Positions 8,277 to 18,023 of a stretch of DNA of 64,000 nt are shown here, piece by piece. Under the pieces are notes generated by a model, which was given only the letters and a program-made list of their open reading frames with translations, searched no databases and was not told the origin of the DNA. Each line of letters opens with the position of its first letter. The first letter of the stretch is position 1. The translations under genes and the position numbers were made by a program. Source of the stretch: Burkholderia sp. (GTDB lineage: Bacteria > Pseudomonadota > Gammaproteobacteria > Burkholderiales > Burkholderiaceae); assembly GCA_031253835.1 (NCBI GenBank), contig JAIRVP010000003.1, positions 1 to 64,000 on the forward strand, written 5' to 3'.

Positions 8277-9428
8277 TTATTTTCCGTATTGTTCGCAAAT
8301 CTGGTTGATGGCGTCGACCACGCGACGCACGTCGCCTTCCGTCATCTGCGTGAACAGCGGCAGCGTGACGGTCGACGCGCCGTACCGTTCGGCGTGGGGG
8401 AACATGCCCTCCTTGAAGCCGCGCGCACGGTACAGCGTGAAAAGATGGATCGCCGGGTAGTGGATGCCCGTGCCGATGCCGCGTTCCTTCAGTTGCGCCA
8501 TGAACTCGGCGCGCGTGATCGTCAGCCGCTCGAGCGGCAGCGTGACCAGGAACATGTGCCAGTTGCTGTTCTCGAAGTCGGCAACCGGCAGGCCGACGCC
8601 GAGCTTCACGGCCGCGCTGCCGTCGAACGCGGCGAAATACGCGCGGGCGAGCGCGCGGCGCTGCGCGGTGAAGCGGTCGAGGTGCGGCAGCTGGCCGAGG
8701 CCGACGCGCGCGGCGACGTCGGTCAGGTTGTACTTGCCGCCGAGCACGTCGCAGTCCATCCCGTCGAAGCCGGTGCGCGTGATGCCCTGCAGCCGGTACT
8801 TCTGCGCGAGCGTCGCTTCGTCCTCGTTGTTCAGCACGAGCGCGCCGCCTTCGATCGTCGTCAGGTTCTTGTTCGCGTGGAAGCTGAACGACACGATGTC
8901 GCCGATTGCGCCGATGCGCTTGCCGTTCCACGTCGAGCCGAATGCCTGTGCGGCGTCTTCGATCACGCGCAGCTTGTGCGCGCGCGCGATCGCGTACAGG
9001 CGGTCCATGTCGACCGGCAGGCCGGACAGGAACACGGGGATGATCGCCTTCGTGCGCGGCGTGATCGCCTGCTCGAGCTTGTCGAGGTCGATGTTGCGCG
9101 TGACCGGATCGATGTCGGCGAACACGGGCGTCGCGCCCGTTTCGATGATCACGTTGCTGGTCGAGACCCACGACGCCGGCGTCGTGATGACCTCGTCACC
9201 GGCACCGACGCCCGCGATGCGCAGGCCGATCTCGAGCGTGCAGGTGCCCGAATTGAACGCGCGAACCGGACGGCCGCCGCAGTACTCGGACAGCGCCGCT
9301 TCGAACTTCTGGCTCTGCGGGCCGGTGGTGATCCAGCCCGAGCGCAGCACGTCGACGACGCCCTGGATGGTTTCCTCGTCGATTTCCGGGCGGGTGAACG
9401 GCAGAAACGGAGCGGTAGTCTGGCTCAT
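8277..9428 (-). CDS. arnB: ArnB: UDP-L-Ara4O 4-aminotransferase
   Basis: A 383-aa DegT/DnrJ/EryC1-type PLP aminotransferase that makes UDP-L-Ara4N from the 4-keto sugar with glutamate. The PLP lysine is in VSFHANKNLTT and the cofactor-binding IEDAAQAFG motif is present. The start at MSQTTAPFLPF (9428) was taken in place of an upstream ATG because homologues begin there. A 130-bp gap separates it from the SMR gene upstream, with no obvious terminator in it. Confidence 0.94.
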   Translation of the reverse strand: MSQTTAPFLPFTRPEIDEETIQGVVDVLRSGWITTGPQSQKFEAALSEYCGGRPVRAFNSGTCTLEIGLRIAGVGAGDEVITTPASWVSTSNVIIETGATPVFADIDPVTRNIDLDKLEQAITPRTKAIIPVFLSGLPVDMDRLYAIARAHKLRVIEDAAQAFGSTWNGKRIGAIGDIVSFSFHANKNLTTIEGGALVLNNEDEATLAQKYRLQGITRTGFDGMDCDVLGGKYNLTDVAARVGLGQLPHLDRFTAQRRALARAYFAAFDGSAAVKLGVGLPVADFENSNWHMFLVTLPLERLTITRAEFMAQLKERGIGTGIHYPAIHLFTLYRARGFKEGMFPHAERYGASTVTLPLFTQMTEGDVRRVVDAINQICEQYGK

Positions 9429-9558
9429 GAACGCGTTGGCCTGTAATGGCGTGTAATAAAAGGGTCGGGCGATCCCGTCCGAAACCGGCATTAAACACCG
9501 GTTGGCGGATTCGCACCGTGATTTTTTGTAGGCGGACGCTTAACGCCGCGGGGCGTGC

Positions 9559-9930
9559 TCAGCTGCGCGCGAGCACGAGCACCCCGATCAGGATGATGCC
9601 GATGCCGATGAGCCGCTGGACCGACAGCACCTCGCCGAACAGGTACCACGCCGCGAACGCGTTGACGACGTAGCCGAGCGACAGCATCGGGTACGCGATC
9701 GACACGTCGACCCGCGACAGCCCGAGAATCCAGACCACGACGCTCAGCACGTAGCAGCCGAGGCCGCCGATGATCGGCAGCTGGGTCGCGATCTTCAGGC
9801 CGACCGGGAGGATGTTCGCACGGCTGAATTCGAAGTGCCCGACGGCGTTGACGCCGGCTTTCAGCAGCAGTTGCGCCACGGCGTTGAGCATCACGCCGGT
9901 GACGATGCAGACGAGTGAAACGGGATTCAT
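9559..9930 (-). CDS. SMR/EamA-type small membrane protein, ArnE-like flippase subunit
   Basis: A 123-aa protein with four predicted transmembrane helices, of the small multidrug resistance fold. From its position between arnT and arnB it is inferred to flip undecaprenyl-phosphate-L-Ara4N to the periplasmic side, the role of the ArnE/ArnF pair in E. coli. Features include the membrane-embedded Gln/Lys region AVAQLLLKAG in helix 1 and AYPMLSLGYVVNAF, the conserved SMR-like helix 3. Only one such gene is present in the operon; a second ArnF-like partner is absent here. It starts 13 bp after the arnT stop. Confidence 0.85.
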   Translation of the reverse strand: MNPVSLVCIVTGVMLNAVAQLLLKAGVNAVGHFEFSRANILPVGLKIATQLPIIGGLGCYVLSVVVWILGLSRVDVSIAYPMLSLGYVVNAFAAWYLFGEVLSVQRLIGIGIILIGVLVLARS

Positions 9931-9943
9931 GCGACGGGCGTCC

Positions 9944-11620
9944 TTACGATTGCGGTTTCTCGACGATCACGCGGCGGTTGTCGCGCGCGATCACGCGCAT
10001 CGGCACGCCTTGCTTGACCAGCGTGTCGTACTGGCCCGGCGGCATGATCGCGAGCGCGTGGGTTTCCTGCTTCCAGCGCGTGATCCATTCGTCGACCGTC
10101 GGAATCCACTTGTTCGGCTCCATCGAGATCCCGAACGCGAGCTCGTCCTGGCGCTGGACCATGATCGTCGTGTGGCCCATGTAGAACGGGAACGTGTGAT
10201 CGAGCATCTCGATCGAGTAGAACGGCGTGTCGGGCGGCAGTTTCGCCAGTTCGGCGCGCACGGCGGGCGCGAGCAGCGCGCCCGAGCTGTAGCGGCCGAA
10301 CTCGTCGTGCCCGGTGCCGCCGATCGTGCCGAACGCGAGCCAGGCGGCGCCGAACGCGGCGATCGCGGCCGCGACGCCCACGCGGCGGTTCAGCCACGCG
10401 GCCGCGAGCGTCAGCGCGGCCGAGACCGCGAGGCCCGCGTACAGCCACATCTGGAACGCGCGGTACAGCGCGTTCGGCGTGCGGGCATCGCCCAGGTACG
10501 CGAGGGAGATGATCCCGAACGCCGCGACGACGAAGAACACGAGGTAGCCGAGCAGGTGGCGGCGGAACCGGTCGGCCGTCATCAGCGGCAGGTACGCGCC
10601 GATGATCAGCGCGAGCGCCGGCGCGACCGGCAGCACGTACGAGATCAGCTTCGAATGCGACGTGCTGAAGAACAGGAAGATGAAGGCGCTCCAGATCAGC
10701 AGCACGAGCATCGGCGCGAAGCCGTTCGGCTGGCGCGGCATCCGCAGCGCATGGCGGATGCTCTGCCACGCGACCGACAGCCACGGCAGGAAGCCGACCA
10801 GCAGCACCGGCACGAAGTAGTACAGCGGGCCCGGGCGGTTCTGTTCCGGGGTCAGGTACCGGCGGAACTGCTGGACGATGAAGAAGAAATTGAAGAATTC
10901 GGGGTTGCGCTGCTGGACCAGCACGAACCACGGCGTGACGATCGCGAAGAAGATCACGAGGCCGCTGACCAGGTACAGGCGCTTCCACAGCGCCCAGTCG
11001 CGCGCGATCAGCGTGTAGAGCACGAGCACGGCGCCGGGCAGGATCAGGCCGACGAGGCCCTTGGACAGCACCGCGAACGCCATCGCGCCCCAGCATGTCC
11101 ACATCCAGCCGCGCACCGCGGCCGGGCGCAGCCCGGGCCGCTGCGCGAGCAGGAGCGAGCACAGCGACAGCGCCATCCAGAACGCGAGCCCCATGTCAAG
11201 CGCGTTGAAGTGGCCCATCAGGTTCCAGTACGGCGAGCACGCGAGCACGACGGCCGCGAGGAAACCCGACAGCGGGTTGAACAGGCGCGCGCCGGTGTAG
11301 CCGACGAGCAGGATGCCGCCGAAGCTCGCGACGGCCGTGTAGAGGCGTGCCTGCCATTCGCCGATGCCGAACCACGCGAACGTCAGCGCATTCAGCCAGG
11401 TCTGCAGCGGCGGCTTCTCGAAGTACTTGTAGCCGTTGTAGCGCGGTGTGATCCAGTCGCCGGTGACGAACATCTCGCGCGCCATTTCCGCGTAGCGGCC
11501 TTCGTCGCTCGGGATCAGGTGGCGCAGCCCGAGCGGCGCGAACCAGACGATCGCGAGCGCGACGAGCAGGAGGACGAGCGTGATGCGATTGAGCGGTAGC
11601 CTCGACGGCGTATCGTTCAT
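9944..11620 (-). CDS. arnT: ArnT: L-Ara4N transferase to lipid A
   Basis: A 558-aa integral inner-membrane glycosyltransferase (GT83, PMT-like GT-C fold) that moves L-Ara4N from undecaprenyl phosphate to lipid A phosphates in the periplasm, which reduces binding of polymyxin and other cationic peptides. The first periplasmic loop carries the acidic motif SDEGRYAEMAREM and the conserved YFEKPPLQTWLNA. About 12 transmembrane segments fill the first 420 residues and a soluble periplasmic domain follows. It is the first gene of the arn operon as read on the minus strand. Length matches characterised ArnT (about 550 aa). Confidence 0.93.
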   Translation of the reverse strand: MNDTPSRLPLNRITLVLLLVALAIVWFAPLGLRHLIPSDEGRYAEMAREMFVTGDWITPRYNGYKYFEKPPLQTWLNALTFAWFGIGEWQARLYTAVASFGGILLVGYTGARLFNPLSGFLAAVVLACSPYWNLMGHFNALDMGLAFWMALSLCSLLLAQRPGLRPAAVRGWMWTCWGAMAFAVLSKGLVGLILPGAVLVLYTLIARDWALWKRLYLVSGLVIFFAIVTPWFVLVQQRNPEFFNFFFIVQQFRRYLTPEQNRPGPLYYFVPVLLVGFLPWLSVAWQSIRHALRMPRQPNGFAPMLVLLIWSAFIFLFFSTSHSKLISYVLPVAPALALIIGAYLPLMTADRFRRHLLGYLVFFVVAAFGIISLAYLGDARTPNALYRAFQMWLYAGLAVSAALTLAAAWLNRRVGVAAAIAAFGAAWLAFGTIGGTGHDEFGRYSSGALLAPAVRAELAKLPPDTPFYSIEMLDHTFPFYMGHTTIMVQRQDELAFGISMEPNKWIPTVDEWITRWKQETHALAIMPPGQYDTLVKQGVPMRVIARDNRRVIVEKPQS

Positions 11621-11744
11621 GGATTTTCAGCCTGTTGGTTGTTGTGACGGGCCGCCGGCGGGTTGCGCCGGGGGCGGGCGGCCTGGCCGGACCGATCGGG
11701 GGGATCGACCCGCTGCGCGGGCCCGAGTTTTACCGCATCGGCGA

Positions 11745-12119
11745 TTAACGTTCAATTAAGAGCGCGGCGGCGACCTTGCGGCCCTCGGCCATCAGGATGT
11801 TGTAGGTGCGGCAGGCCGCCTGGAAATCCATCGTCTCGACGCCGATCCGCTTCGCCGTGAGCGCCGCGACGAGCCGCGGGTGCGGGAAGCGCAGCCGCGC
11901 GCCGCTGCCGAAGATCACGAGTTCGGGCGTCGGGTCGAGCAGCATCGCGAAATGCTCGGGCGCGAGCGCGTCGAACGACGACACGGGCCATGCCTGGACC
12001 GGCGCGCCGGGCAGCACGATGACGCTCGTTTCATGGCGTTCGAGATTGACGTCGACGTAATCGGGGCCGTAGCCGGTGACGGTGTTGAGCGCGCCGCTCG
12101 TGTCCTGGTGCAGTTTCAA
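11745..12119 (-). CDS. Mth938-domain (DUF498) protein
   Basis: A 124-aa small soluble protein of the Mth938/NDUFAF3 superfamily. The family signature is visible in the central PELVIFGSGARLRFP and in GVETMDFQAACRTYNIL near the C-terminus. The TTG at 12119 (reading LKLHQDTSGAL) is preferred: the upstream in-frame region is low-complexity and covers the promoter area of the divergent gene. The mitochondrial relative NDUFAF3 helps assemble complex I; the bacterial function is unknown. It lies between arnT and the divergent alaA, and may head the minus-strand transcript that leads into arnT, 124 bp away. Confidence 0.75.
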   Translation of the reverse strand: MKLHQDTSGALNTVTGYGPDYVDVNLERHETSVIVLPGAPVQAWPVSSFDALAPEHFAMLLDPTPELVIFGSGARLRFPHPRLVAALTAKRIGVETMDFQAACRTYNILMAEGRKVAAALLIER

Positions 12120-12435
12120 ATCGGTATTCCGCGGTTCCGTAGGGGAATGGTTCGCAGGGCCGCAGGGGCCCGGATGGCCGGTTTCACGCGCCTGGCCGCG
12201 CGTGGACGCCTGACGGCGCGGGCCCGGCGCGGCTATGGTGCATTGCGAAAGTCGGCCAAAATCCGCTAAATTATAACTTTTTGGTCGCCCACGGGCGCCA
12301 CTTGCGTCGTGCGTCGCCACAAGCCGCGTCCGACCGCCCGCTTTTTCCAGTCTAGACAGCGCGCACAGACCGGCCGCTTTCCAGTTTTGATCCCGTCCCC
12401 CCCGGCCGCAAGGCCAACCCAGGAACCGTGTCGTC

Positions 12436-13674
12436 GTGAAACCGATTCAGAAGTCGAACAAGCTGCTCAACGTCTGCTACGACATCCGTGGCCCGGTGCT
12501 CGAGCACGCGAAGCGCCTCGAGGAAGAAGGCCACCGCATCATCAAGCTGAACATCGGCAACCTCGCGCCGTTCGGTTTCGACGCGCCGGACGAGATCATC
12601 CAGGACATGATCCGCAACCTGCCGGCGTCGTCCGGCTATTCGGATTCGAAGGGCGTGTTCTCGGCGCGCAAGGCCGTGATGCACTACACGCAGGAAAAGG
12701 GCGTCGTGGGCGTCGGCCTCGACGACATCTACATCGGCAACGGCGCGTCCGAACTGATCGTGATGGCGACCCAGGCGCTGCTGAACGACGGCGACGAAGT
12801 GCTGCTGCCCGCGCCCGACTACCCGCTGTGGACGGCGGCGGTGAGCCTGTCGGGCGGCACGCCCGTGCACTACGTGTGCGACGAGCAGAACGCGTGGATG
12901 CCCGATCTCGACGACATCCGCAGCAAGATCACGCCGAACACCAAGGCGATCGTCGTGATCAACCCGAACAACCCGACGGGCGCGCTTTATTCCGACGAAT
13001 TGCTGCGCGAGCTGCTCGACATCGCGCGCCAGCACGGGCTGATCGTGTTCGCCGACGAGGTCTACGACAAGATCGTCTACGACGGCCTCGAGCACACGGC
13101 GATGGGTTCGCTGTCGGAAGACGTGATCACCGTCACGTTCAACAGCCTGTCGAAGAGCTATCGCTCGTGCGGCTACCGCGCGGGCTGGATGGCCGTGTCG
13201 GGCCTCGGCGGCGACAACCGCCGGCGCGCGAAGGATTACCTCGAGGGGCTCGGCATCCTGTCGTCGATGCGCCTGTGCGCGAACGTGCCCGGGCAGTTCG
13301 CGATCCAGACGGCGCTCGGCGGCTACCAGAGCATCAACGAGCTGATCGTGCCGAGCGGGCGCCTGTACAAGCAGCGCGAGCTCGCGTACGACATGCTGAC
13401 GTCGATCCCGGGCGTGACCTGCGTGAAGCCGCAGGCCGCGCTGTACATGTTCCCGCGCCTTGACCCGAAGCTCTACCCGATCCAGAACGACCAGCAATTC
13501 ATTCTCGACCTGTTGCTCGAGGAGCGCGTGCTGCTGGTGCAGGGCACGGGCTTCAACTGGGCGACGCCGGACCACTTCCGCGTGGTCTTCCTGCCGAACC
13601 TCGACGACCTGACCGATTCGATCAACCGGATCGCACGCTTCCTCGACGGCTACCGCAAGCGCCATTCGGTCTGA
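12436..13674 (+). CDS. alaA: AlaA-type alanine aminotransferase
   Basis: A 412-aa class I/II PLP aminotransferase closely resembling E. coli AlaA (YfbQ), which makes alanine from pyruvate with glutamate. Hallmarks: NVCYDIRGPVLEHAKRLEEE near the start, NPNNPTGALYS, and the PLP lysine in NSLSKSYRSCGYRAGW. The start is GTG at 12436; the next residues (KPIQKSNKL) match the conserved family start. It lies 53 bp before hom and probably shares a transcript with hom and thrC. Confidence 0.9.
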   Translation: MKPIQKSNKLLNVCYDIRGPVLEHAKRLEEEGHRIIKLNIGNLAPFGFDAPDEIIQDMIRNLPASSGYSDSKGVFSARKAVMHYTQEKGVVGVGLDDIYIGNGASELIVMATQALLNDGDEVLLPAPDYPLWTAAVSLSGGTPVHYVCDEQNAWMPDLDDIRSKITPNTKAIVVINPNNPTGALYSDELLRELLDIARQHGLIVFADEVYDKIVYDGLEHTAMGSLSEDVITVTFNSLSKSYRSCGYRAGWMAVSGLGGDNRRRAKDYLEGLGILSSMRLCANVPGQFAIQTALGGYQSINELIVPSGRLYKQRELAYDMLTSIPGVTCVKPQAALYMFPRLDPKLYPIQNDQQFILDLLLEERVLLVQGTGFNWATPDHFRVVFLPNLDDLTDSINRIARFLDGYRKRHSV

Positions 13675-13727
13675 GCGGGCAGCGTCACACGGAATTCACT
13701 ACTTCTTACTCATCGATCACACGCAGC

Positions 13728-15056
13728 ATGGAACCGATCAAAGTTGGCCTGTTGGGCTTCGGCACGGTGGGCAGCGGCACCTTCACGGTGCTGCGCCGCA
13801 ACCAGGAAGAAATCAAGCGACGCGCGGGGCGCGGCATCGAGGTGGCGCGCATTGCCGTGCGCAACCCGGCCAAGGCGCAGGCAGCGCTCGGCGGTGACGC
13901 CGCCGCCGCACAGATCACCGACGACTTCAATGCCGTCGTCGACGATCCGTCGATCGCGATCATCGCCGAGATGATCGGCGGCACGGGCATCGCGCGCGAG
14001 CTCGTGCTGCGCGCGATCGCGAACGGCAAGCACGTCGTGACGGCGAACAAGGCGCTGCTCGCGGTGCACGGCACCGAGATCTTCGAAGCCGCACGCGAGA
14101 AGGGCGTGATGGTGGCGTTCGAAGCGGCCGTTGCCGGCGGCATCCCGATCATCAAGGCGCTGCGCGAAGGCCTGACCGCGAACCGCATCCAGTACATCGC
14201 GGGCATCATCAACGGCACGACCAACTACATCCTGTCGGAAATGCGCGATCGCGGGCTCGACTTCGCGACCGCGCTGAAGGCCGCGCAGGAGCTCGGCTAC
14301 GCGGAAGCCGATCCGACCTTCGACATCGAAGGCGTCGACGCCGCGCACAAGGCGACGATCATGAGCGCGATCGCGTTCGGCGTGCCGGTGCAGTTCGACC
14401 GCGCATACGTCGAAGGCATCAGCAAGCTCGACGCGACCGACATCCGCTACGCGGAAGAGCTCGGCTACCGGATCAAGCTGCTCGGCATCACGCGCCGCGC
14501 CGAAAACGGCATCGAGCTGCGCGTGCATCCGACGCTGATCCCGGAAAAGCGCCTGCTCGCGAACGTCGAGGGTGCGATGAACGCGGTCGTCGTGCACGGC
14601 GACGCGGTCGGCACGACGCTGTACTACGGCAAGGGCGCGGGCGCGGAGCCGACCGCATCGGCCGTGGTCGCGGATCTCGTCGACGTCACGCGCCTGCACA
14701 CGGCCGACCCGGAGCATCGCGTGCCGCATCTCGCGTTCCAGCCGGACAGCCTGTCGAACACGCCGATTCTGCCGATCGAGGAAGTGACGAGCGGCTACTA
14801 CCTGCGCCTGCGCGTCGCCGATCAAACGGGCGTGCTGGCCGACATCACGCGGATCCTCGCCGCGTCGGGCATCTCGATCGACGCGCTGCTGCAGAAGGAG
14901 TCGGAGCAGGTCGACGACGCGAACGGCGAAACCGACATCATCCTGATCACGCACGAAACGGTCGAGAAGAACGTCAATGCGGCGATCGCGCAAATCGAGA
15001 GCCTCGCGACGGTCGTGTCGAAGGTGACGAAGCTGCGCATGGAAGCGCTGAACTGA
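13728..15056 (+). CDS. hom: Homoserine dehydrogenase
   Basis: Reduces aspartate semialdehyde to homoserine for threonine and methionine synthesis. The 442-aa protein has the NAD(P)-binding GFGTVGSG at residues 10-17, the homoserine dehydrogenase catalytic domain with ANKALLA and GIINGTTNYILSEM, and a C-terminal ACT domain (about 350-430, YYLRLRVADQTGVLADITRI) expected to bind threonine for feedback inhibition. Unlike E. coli ThrA it has no aspartokinase domain. It is 14 bp ahead of thrC. Confidence 0.96.
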   Translation: MEPIKVGLLGFGTVGSGTFTVLRRNQEEIKRRAGRGIEVARIAVRNPAKAQAALGGDAAAAQITDDFNAVVDDPSIAIIAEMIGGTGIARELVLRAIANGKHVVTANKALLAVHGTEIFEAAREKGVMVAFEAAVAGGIPIIKALREGLTANRIQYIAGIINGTTNYILSEMRDRGLDFATALKAAQELGYAEADPTFDIEGVDAAHKATIMSAIAFGVPVQFDRAYVEGISKLDATDIRYAEELGYRIKLLGITRRAENGIELRVHPTLIPEKRLLANVEGAMNAVVVHGDAVGTTLYYGKGAGAEPTASAVVADLVDVTRLHTADPEHRVPHLAFQPDSLSNTPILPIEEVTSGYYLRLRVADQTGVLADITRILAASGISIDALLQKESEQVDDANGETDIILITHETVEKNVNAAIAQIESLATVVSKVTKLRMEALN

Positions 15057-15070
15057 GGACGGAAGGCGAC

Positions 15071-16522
15071 ATGAACTACATCTCCACGCGCGGCGCCGGC
15101 ATCGGCGAGCGCCATACGTTCTCCGACATCCTGCTCGGCGGCCTCGCGAAGGACGGCGGGCTCTACCTGCCGGCCGAGTACCCGAAGGTGTCCACCGACG
15201 AGCTCGCACGCTGGCGCACGCTGTCGTACGCGGATCTCGCGTTCGAGATCCTGTCGAAGTTCTGCGACGACGTGCCGGCCGACGACCTGCGCGCGATCAC
15301 GCGCCGCACGTACACGGCCGACGTGTACAGCAACACGCGCCACGGCGAGAACGCATCCGACATCACGCCGCTGAAGACGCTCGGCACCGAGCACGGTGCG
15401 GCGCTGTCGCTGCTCGAACTGTCGAACGGCCCGACGCTCGCGTTCAAGGACATGGCGATGCAGCTGCTCGGCAACCTGTTCGAGTACACGCTCGCGAAGC
15501 ACGGCGAAGCGCTGAACATCCTCGGCGCGACGTCGGGCGACACGGGCAGCGCGGCCGAATACGCGATGCGCGGCAAGGCCGGCGTGCGCGTGTTCATGCT
15601 GTCGCCGCACAAGAAGATGAGCGCGTTCCAGACGGCACAGATGTTCAGCCTGCAGGATCCGAACATCTTCAACCTCGCGGTCGAAGGCGTGTTCGACGAC
15701 TGCCAGGACATCGTGAAGGCCGTGTCGAACGACCACGTGTTCAAGGCGCAGCAGAAGATCGGTACGGTCAACTCGATCAACTGGGCGCGCGTCGTCGCGC
15801 AGGTCGTGTACTACTTCAAGGGCTACTTTGCGGCGACGCAGTCCAACGACGAGCGCGTGTCGTTCACGGTGCCGTCGGGCAACTTCGGCAACGTCTGCGC
15901 GGGCCACATCGCGCGGATGATGGGGCTGCCGATCGCGAAGCTCGTGGTCGCGACCAACGAGAACGACGTGCTCGACGAGTTCTTCCGCACGGGCGCGTAT
16001 CGCGTGCGCAGCGCCGAGAACACGTACCACACGAGCAGCCCGAGCATGGACATCTCGAAGGCGTCGAACTTCGAGCGCTTCGTGTTCGACCTGCTCGGCC
16101 GCGATCCGGCGCGCGTGATGCAGCTGTTCCGCGACGTCGAGGAGAAGGGCGGTTTCGATCTCGCGGCGAGCGGCGATTTCGCGCGCGTCGCCGAGTTCGG
16201 CTTCGTGTCGGGCCGCAGCAGCCACACCGACCGGATCGCGACGATCCGCGACGTGTTCTCGCGCTACGACACGATGATCGATACGCACACGGCCGACGGC
16301 GTGAAGGTCGCACGCGAGCACCTGGATGCCGGCGTGCCGATGGTGGTGCTCGAGACGGCCCAGCCGATCAAGTTCGGCGAGACGATCCGCGAAGCGCTCG
16401 ATCGCGAAGCCGAGCGGCCGGCCGCATTCGACGGGCTCGAGGCGCTGCCGCAGCGCTTCGAGGTCGTGAAGGCCGATGCCCGGCAGGTGAAGGACTTCAT
16501 CGTCGCCCACACGGGCGCATGA
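15071..16522 (+). CDS. thrC: Threonine synthase
   Basis: Converts O-phosphohomoserine to threonine. The 483-aa protein is the long proteobacterial form. It starts MNYISTRGAG; the PLP lysine is in LAFKDMAMQ; the phosphate-binding glycine-rich region follows in GATSGDTGSAAEYAMRGK. A ribosome-binding site (GGACGGAAGG) lies just upstream. hom and thrC are adjacent without thrB, so homoserine kinase must be encoded elsewhere. Confidence 0.96.
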   Translation: MNYISTRGAGIGERHTFSDILLGGLAKDGGLYLPAEYPKVSTDELARWRTLSYADLAFEILSKFCDDVPADDLRAITRRTYTADVYSNTRHGENASDITPLKTLGTEHGAALSLLELSNGPTLAFKDMAMQLLGNLFEYTLAKHGEALNILGATSGDTGSAAEYAMRGKAGVRVFMLSPHKKMSAFQTAQMFSLQDPNIFNLAVEGVFDDCQDIVKAVSNDHVFKAQQKIGTVNSINWARVVAQVVYYFKGYFAATQSNDERVSFTVPSGNFGNVCAGHIARMMGLPIAKLVVATNENDVLDEFFRTGAYRVRSAENTYHTSSPSMDISKASNFERFVFDLLGRDPARVMQLFRDVEEKGGFDLAASGDFARVAEFGFVSGRSSHTDRIATIRDVFSRYDTMIDTHTADGVKVAREHLDAGVPMVVLETAQPIKFGETIREALDREAERPAAFDGLEALPQRFEVVKADARQVKDFIVAHTGA

Positions 16523-16556
16523 CGCACGGCCGGGCCCGCGGGCCCGGCTTTGCAGG

Positions 16557-16608
16557 ACGGCCGGAATGCCGATTCGTCGAACGGATCGGGGTTCCGGCCG
16601 TTTCGTTT
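16557..16608 (+). terminator. Candidate terminator after thrC
   Basis: The arms ACGGCCGGAA (16557-16566) and TTCCGGCCGT (16592-16601) are perfect complements, followed by TTCGTTT. The 25-base loop is long. A second, T-poor hairpin (CCGGGCCCGCGGGCCCGG) lies just before it. Confidence 0.6.
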
Positions 16609-16756
16609 GGCGCCCGGGCATCGCCTGTCGCGCGAAACAAGTGCCAGACCCGCACGTTCGCGCCGATCACAGTTTTCGCATGTCCGCCATATCGCGCGCC
16701 CGTGCGACGGCGTCGCTACAATGACGTATTGACTCCAACGATCCCCGATTCCATCG

Positions 16757-18004
16757 ATGTCGAACCCGAATCCCGCGGCGCCGCGCGCGCCGATGCTGTC
16801 GACCGCCGAGGCGCTCGCCGCGCTGCTCGATGCCGCGAAGCCGCTGCCCGGCGCCGAAACCGTCGCCACGCTCGATGCGCTCGGCCGCGTGCTGGCGGCC
16901 GACGTGAGCTCGCCGCTCGACGTGCCGCCGATGCATACGAGCGCGATGGACGGCTATGCGGTGCGCGTCGCCGACCTGCTGCACGGCGATCGGCGGTTGC
17001 CGGTGTCGCAGCGCATTCCGGCCGGCCATCCGGCTCAACCGCTCGCGGCCGGCACGGCCGCGCGGATCTTCACCGGCGCGACGGTGCCGCCCGGCGCCGA
17101 TGCGGTCGTGATGCAGGAGCAGGCATCGGCCGACGGCGACGCGGTCGAGATCCTGCACACGCCGAAGGCCGGCGAGTGGATCACCGCGCAGGGCGCGGAC
17201 ATCCGCCAAGGGGCGGTGATCCTGCCGGCCGGCACGCGGCTCACGCCGCAGGCGCTCGGCCTGGCCGCCTCGGTCGGCTGCGCGCAGCTGTCGGTCGCAC
17301 GGCGGATTCGCGTCGCGGTGTTCTTCACCGGCGACGAACTGACGATGCCCGGTGAGCCGCTGAAGCCGGGCGCCATCTACAACTCGAACCGCTTCACGCT
17401 GCGCGGGCTGCTGGAGCGGCTCGGCTTCCACGTGACCGACTACGGGATCGTGCCCGATTCGCTGGCCGCGACGCGCGATACGCTGCGCGAGGCCGCGCGC
17501 GATCACGACGTGATCCTGACGAGCGGCGGCGTATCGGTCGGCGACGAGGATCACGTGAAGCCGGCCGTCGAGTCCGAAGGGCGGCTCGCGCTGTGGCAGA
17601 TCGCGATGAAGCCCGGCAAGCCGCTCGCGTACGGCGCGGTGCGCCGCGGCGACGAGCGCGCCGATGCGCACTTCATCGGGCTGCCCGGCAACCCCGTGTC
17701 GAGCTTCGTCACGTTCCTGCTGTTCGTGCGGCCGTTCCTGCTGCGCCTGTCCGGCGTGCGCGACGTCGCGCCGCGCGCGCTGTCGCTGCGGGCGGACTTT
17801 TCGCAAAGCAAGGGCGACCGGCGCAACGAATTCCTGCGTGCGCGCGTCAACGCGGCCGGCGGCCTCGACCTGTTCCCGAACCAGAGCTCGGCGGTGCTGA
17901 CGTCGACGGTCTGGGGCGACGGCCTGATCGACAACCCGCCGCAGCACGCGATCAGCGCCGGCGAGACTGTGCGTTTCATTCCGTTTTCCGAACTGCTGTC
18001 GTAA
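16757..18004 (+). CDS. moeA: Molybdopterin molybdenumtransferase
   Basis: Inserts molybdate into adenylated molybdopterin to form the active cofactor. The 415-aa protein shows the MoeA core: SAMDGYAVR, TGATVPPGADAVVMQE, GVSVGDEDHVK (MPT-binding), and GLPGNPVSSFVTF, then a C-terminal beta-barrel domain. It opens the moeA-moaD-moaE cluster and is 19 bp upstream of moaD. Confidence 0.95.
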   Translation: MSNPNPAAPRAPMLSTAEALAALLDAAKPLPGAETVATLDALGRVLAADVSSPLDVPPMHTSAMDGYAVRVADLLHGDRRLPVSQRIPAGHPAQPLAAGTAARIFTGATVPPGADAVVMQEQASADGDAVEILHTPKAGEWITAQGADIRQGAVILPAGTRLTPQALGLAASVGCAQLSVARRIRVAVFFTGDELTMPGEPLKPGAIYNSNRFTLRGLLERLGFHVTDYGIVPDSLAATRDTLREAARDHDVILTSGGVSVGDEDHVKPAVESEGRLALWQIAMKPGKPLAYGAVRRGDERADAHFIGLPGNPVSSFVTFLLFVRPFLLRLSGVRDVAPRALSLRADFSQSKGDRRNEFLRARVNAAGGLDLFPNQSSAVLTSTVWGDGLIDNPPQHAISAGETVRFIPFSELLS

Positions 18005-18023
18005 CGCGACGGCTTCCCGAACC

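Noticed and set aside
16526-16550. CCGGGCCCGCGGGCCCGG hairpin right after thrC
   Set aside because: It lacks a T-tail and is overlapped by the better candidate at 16557-16608.
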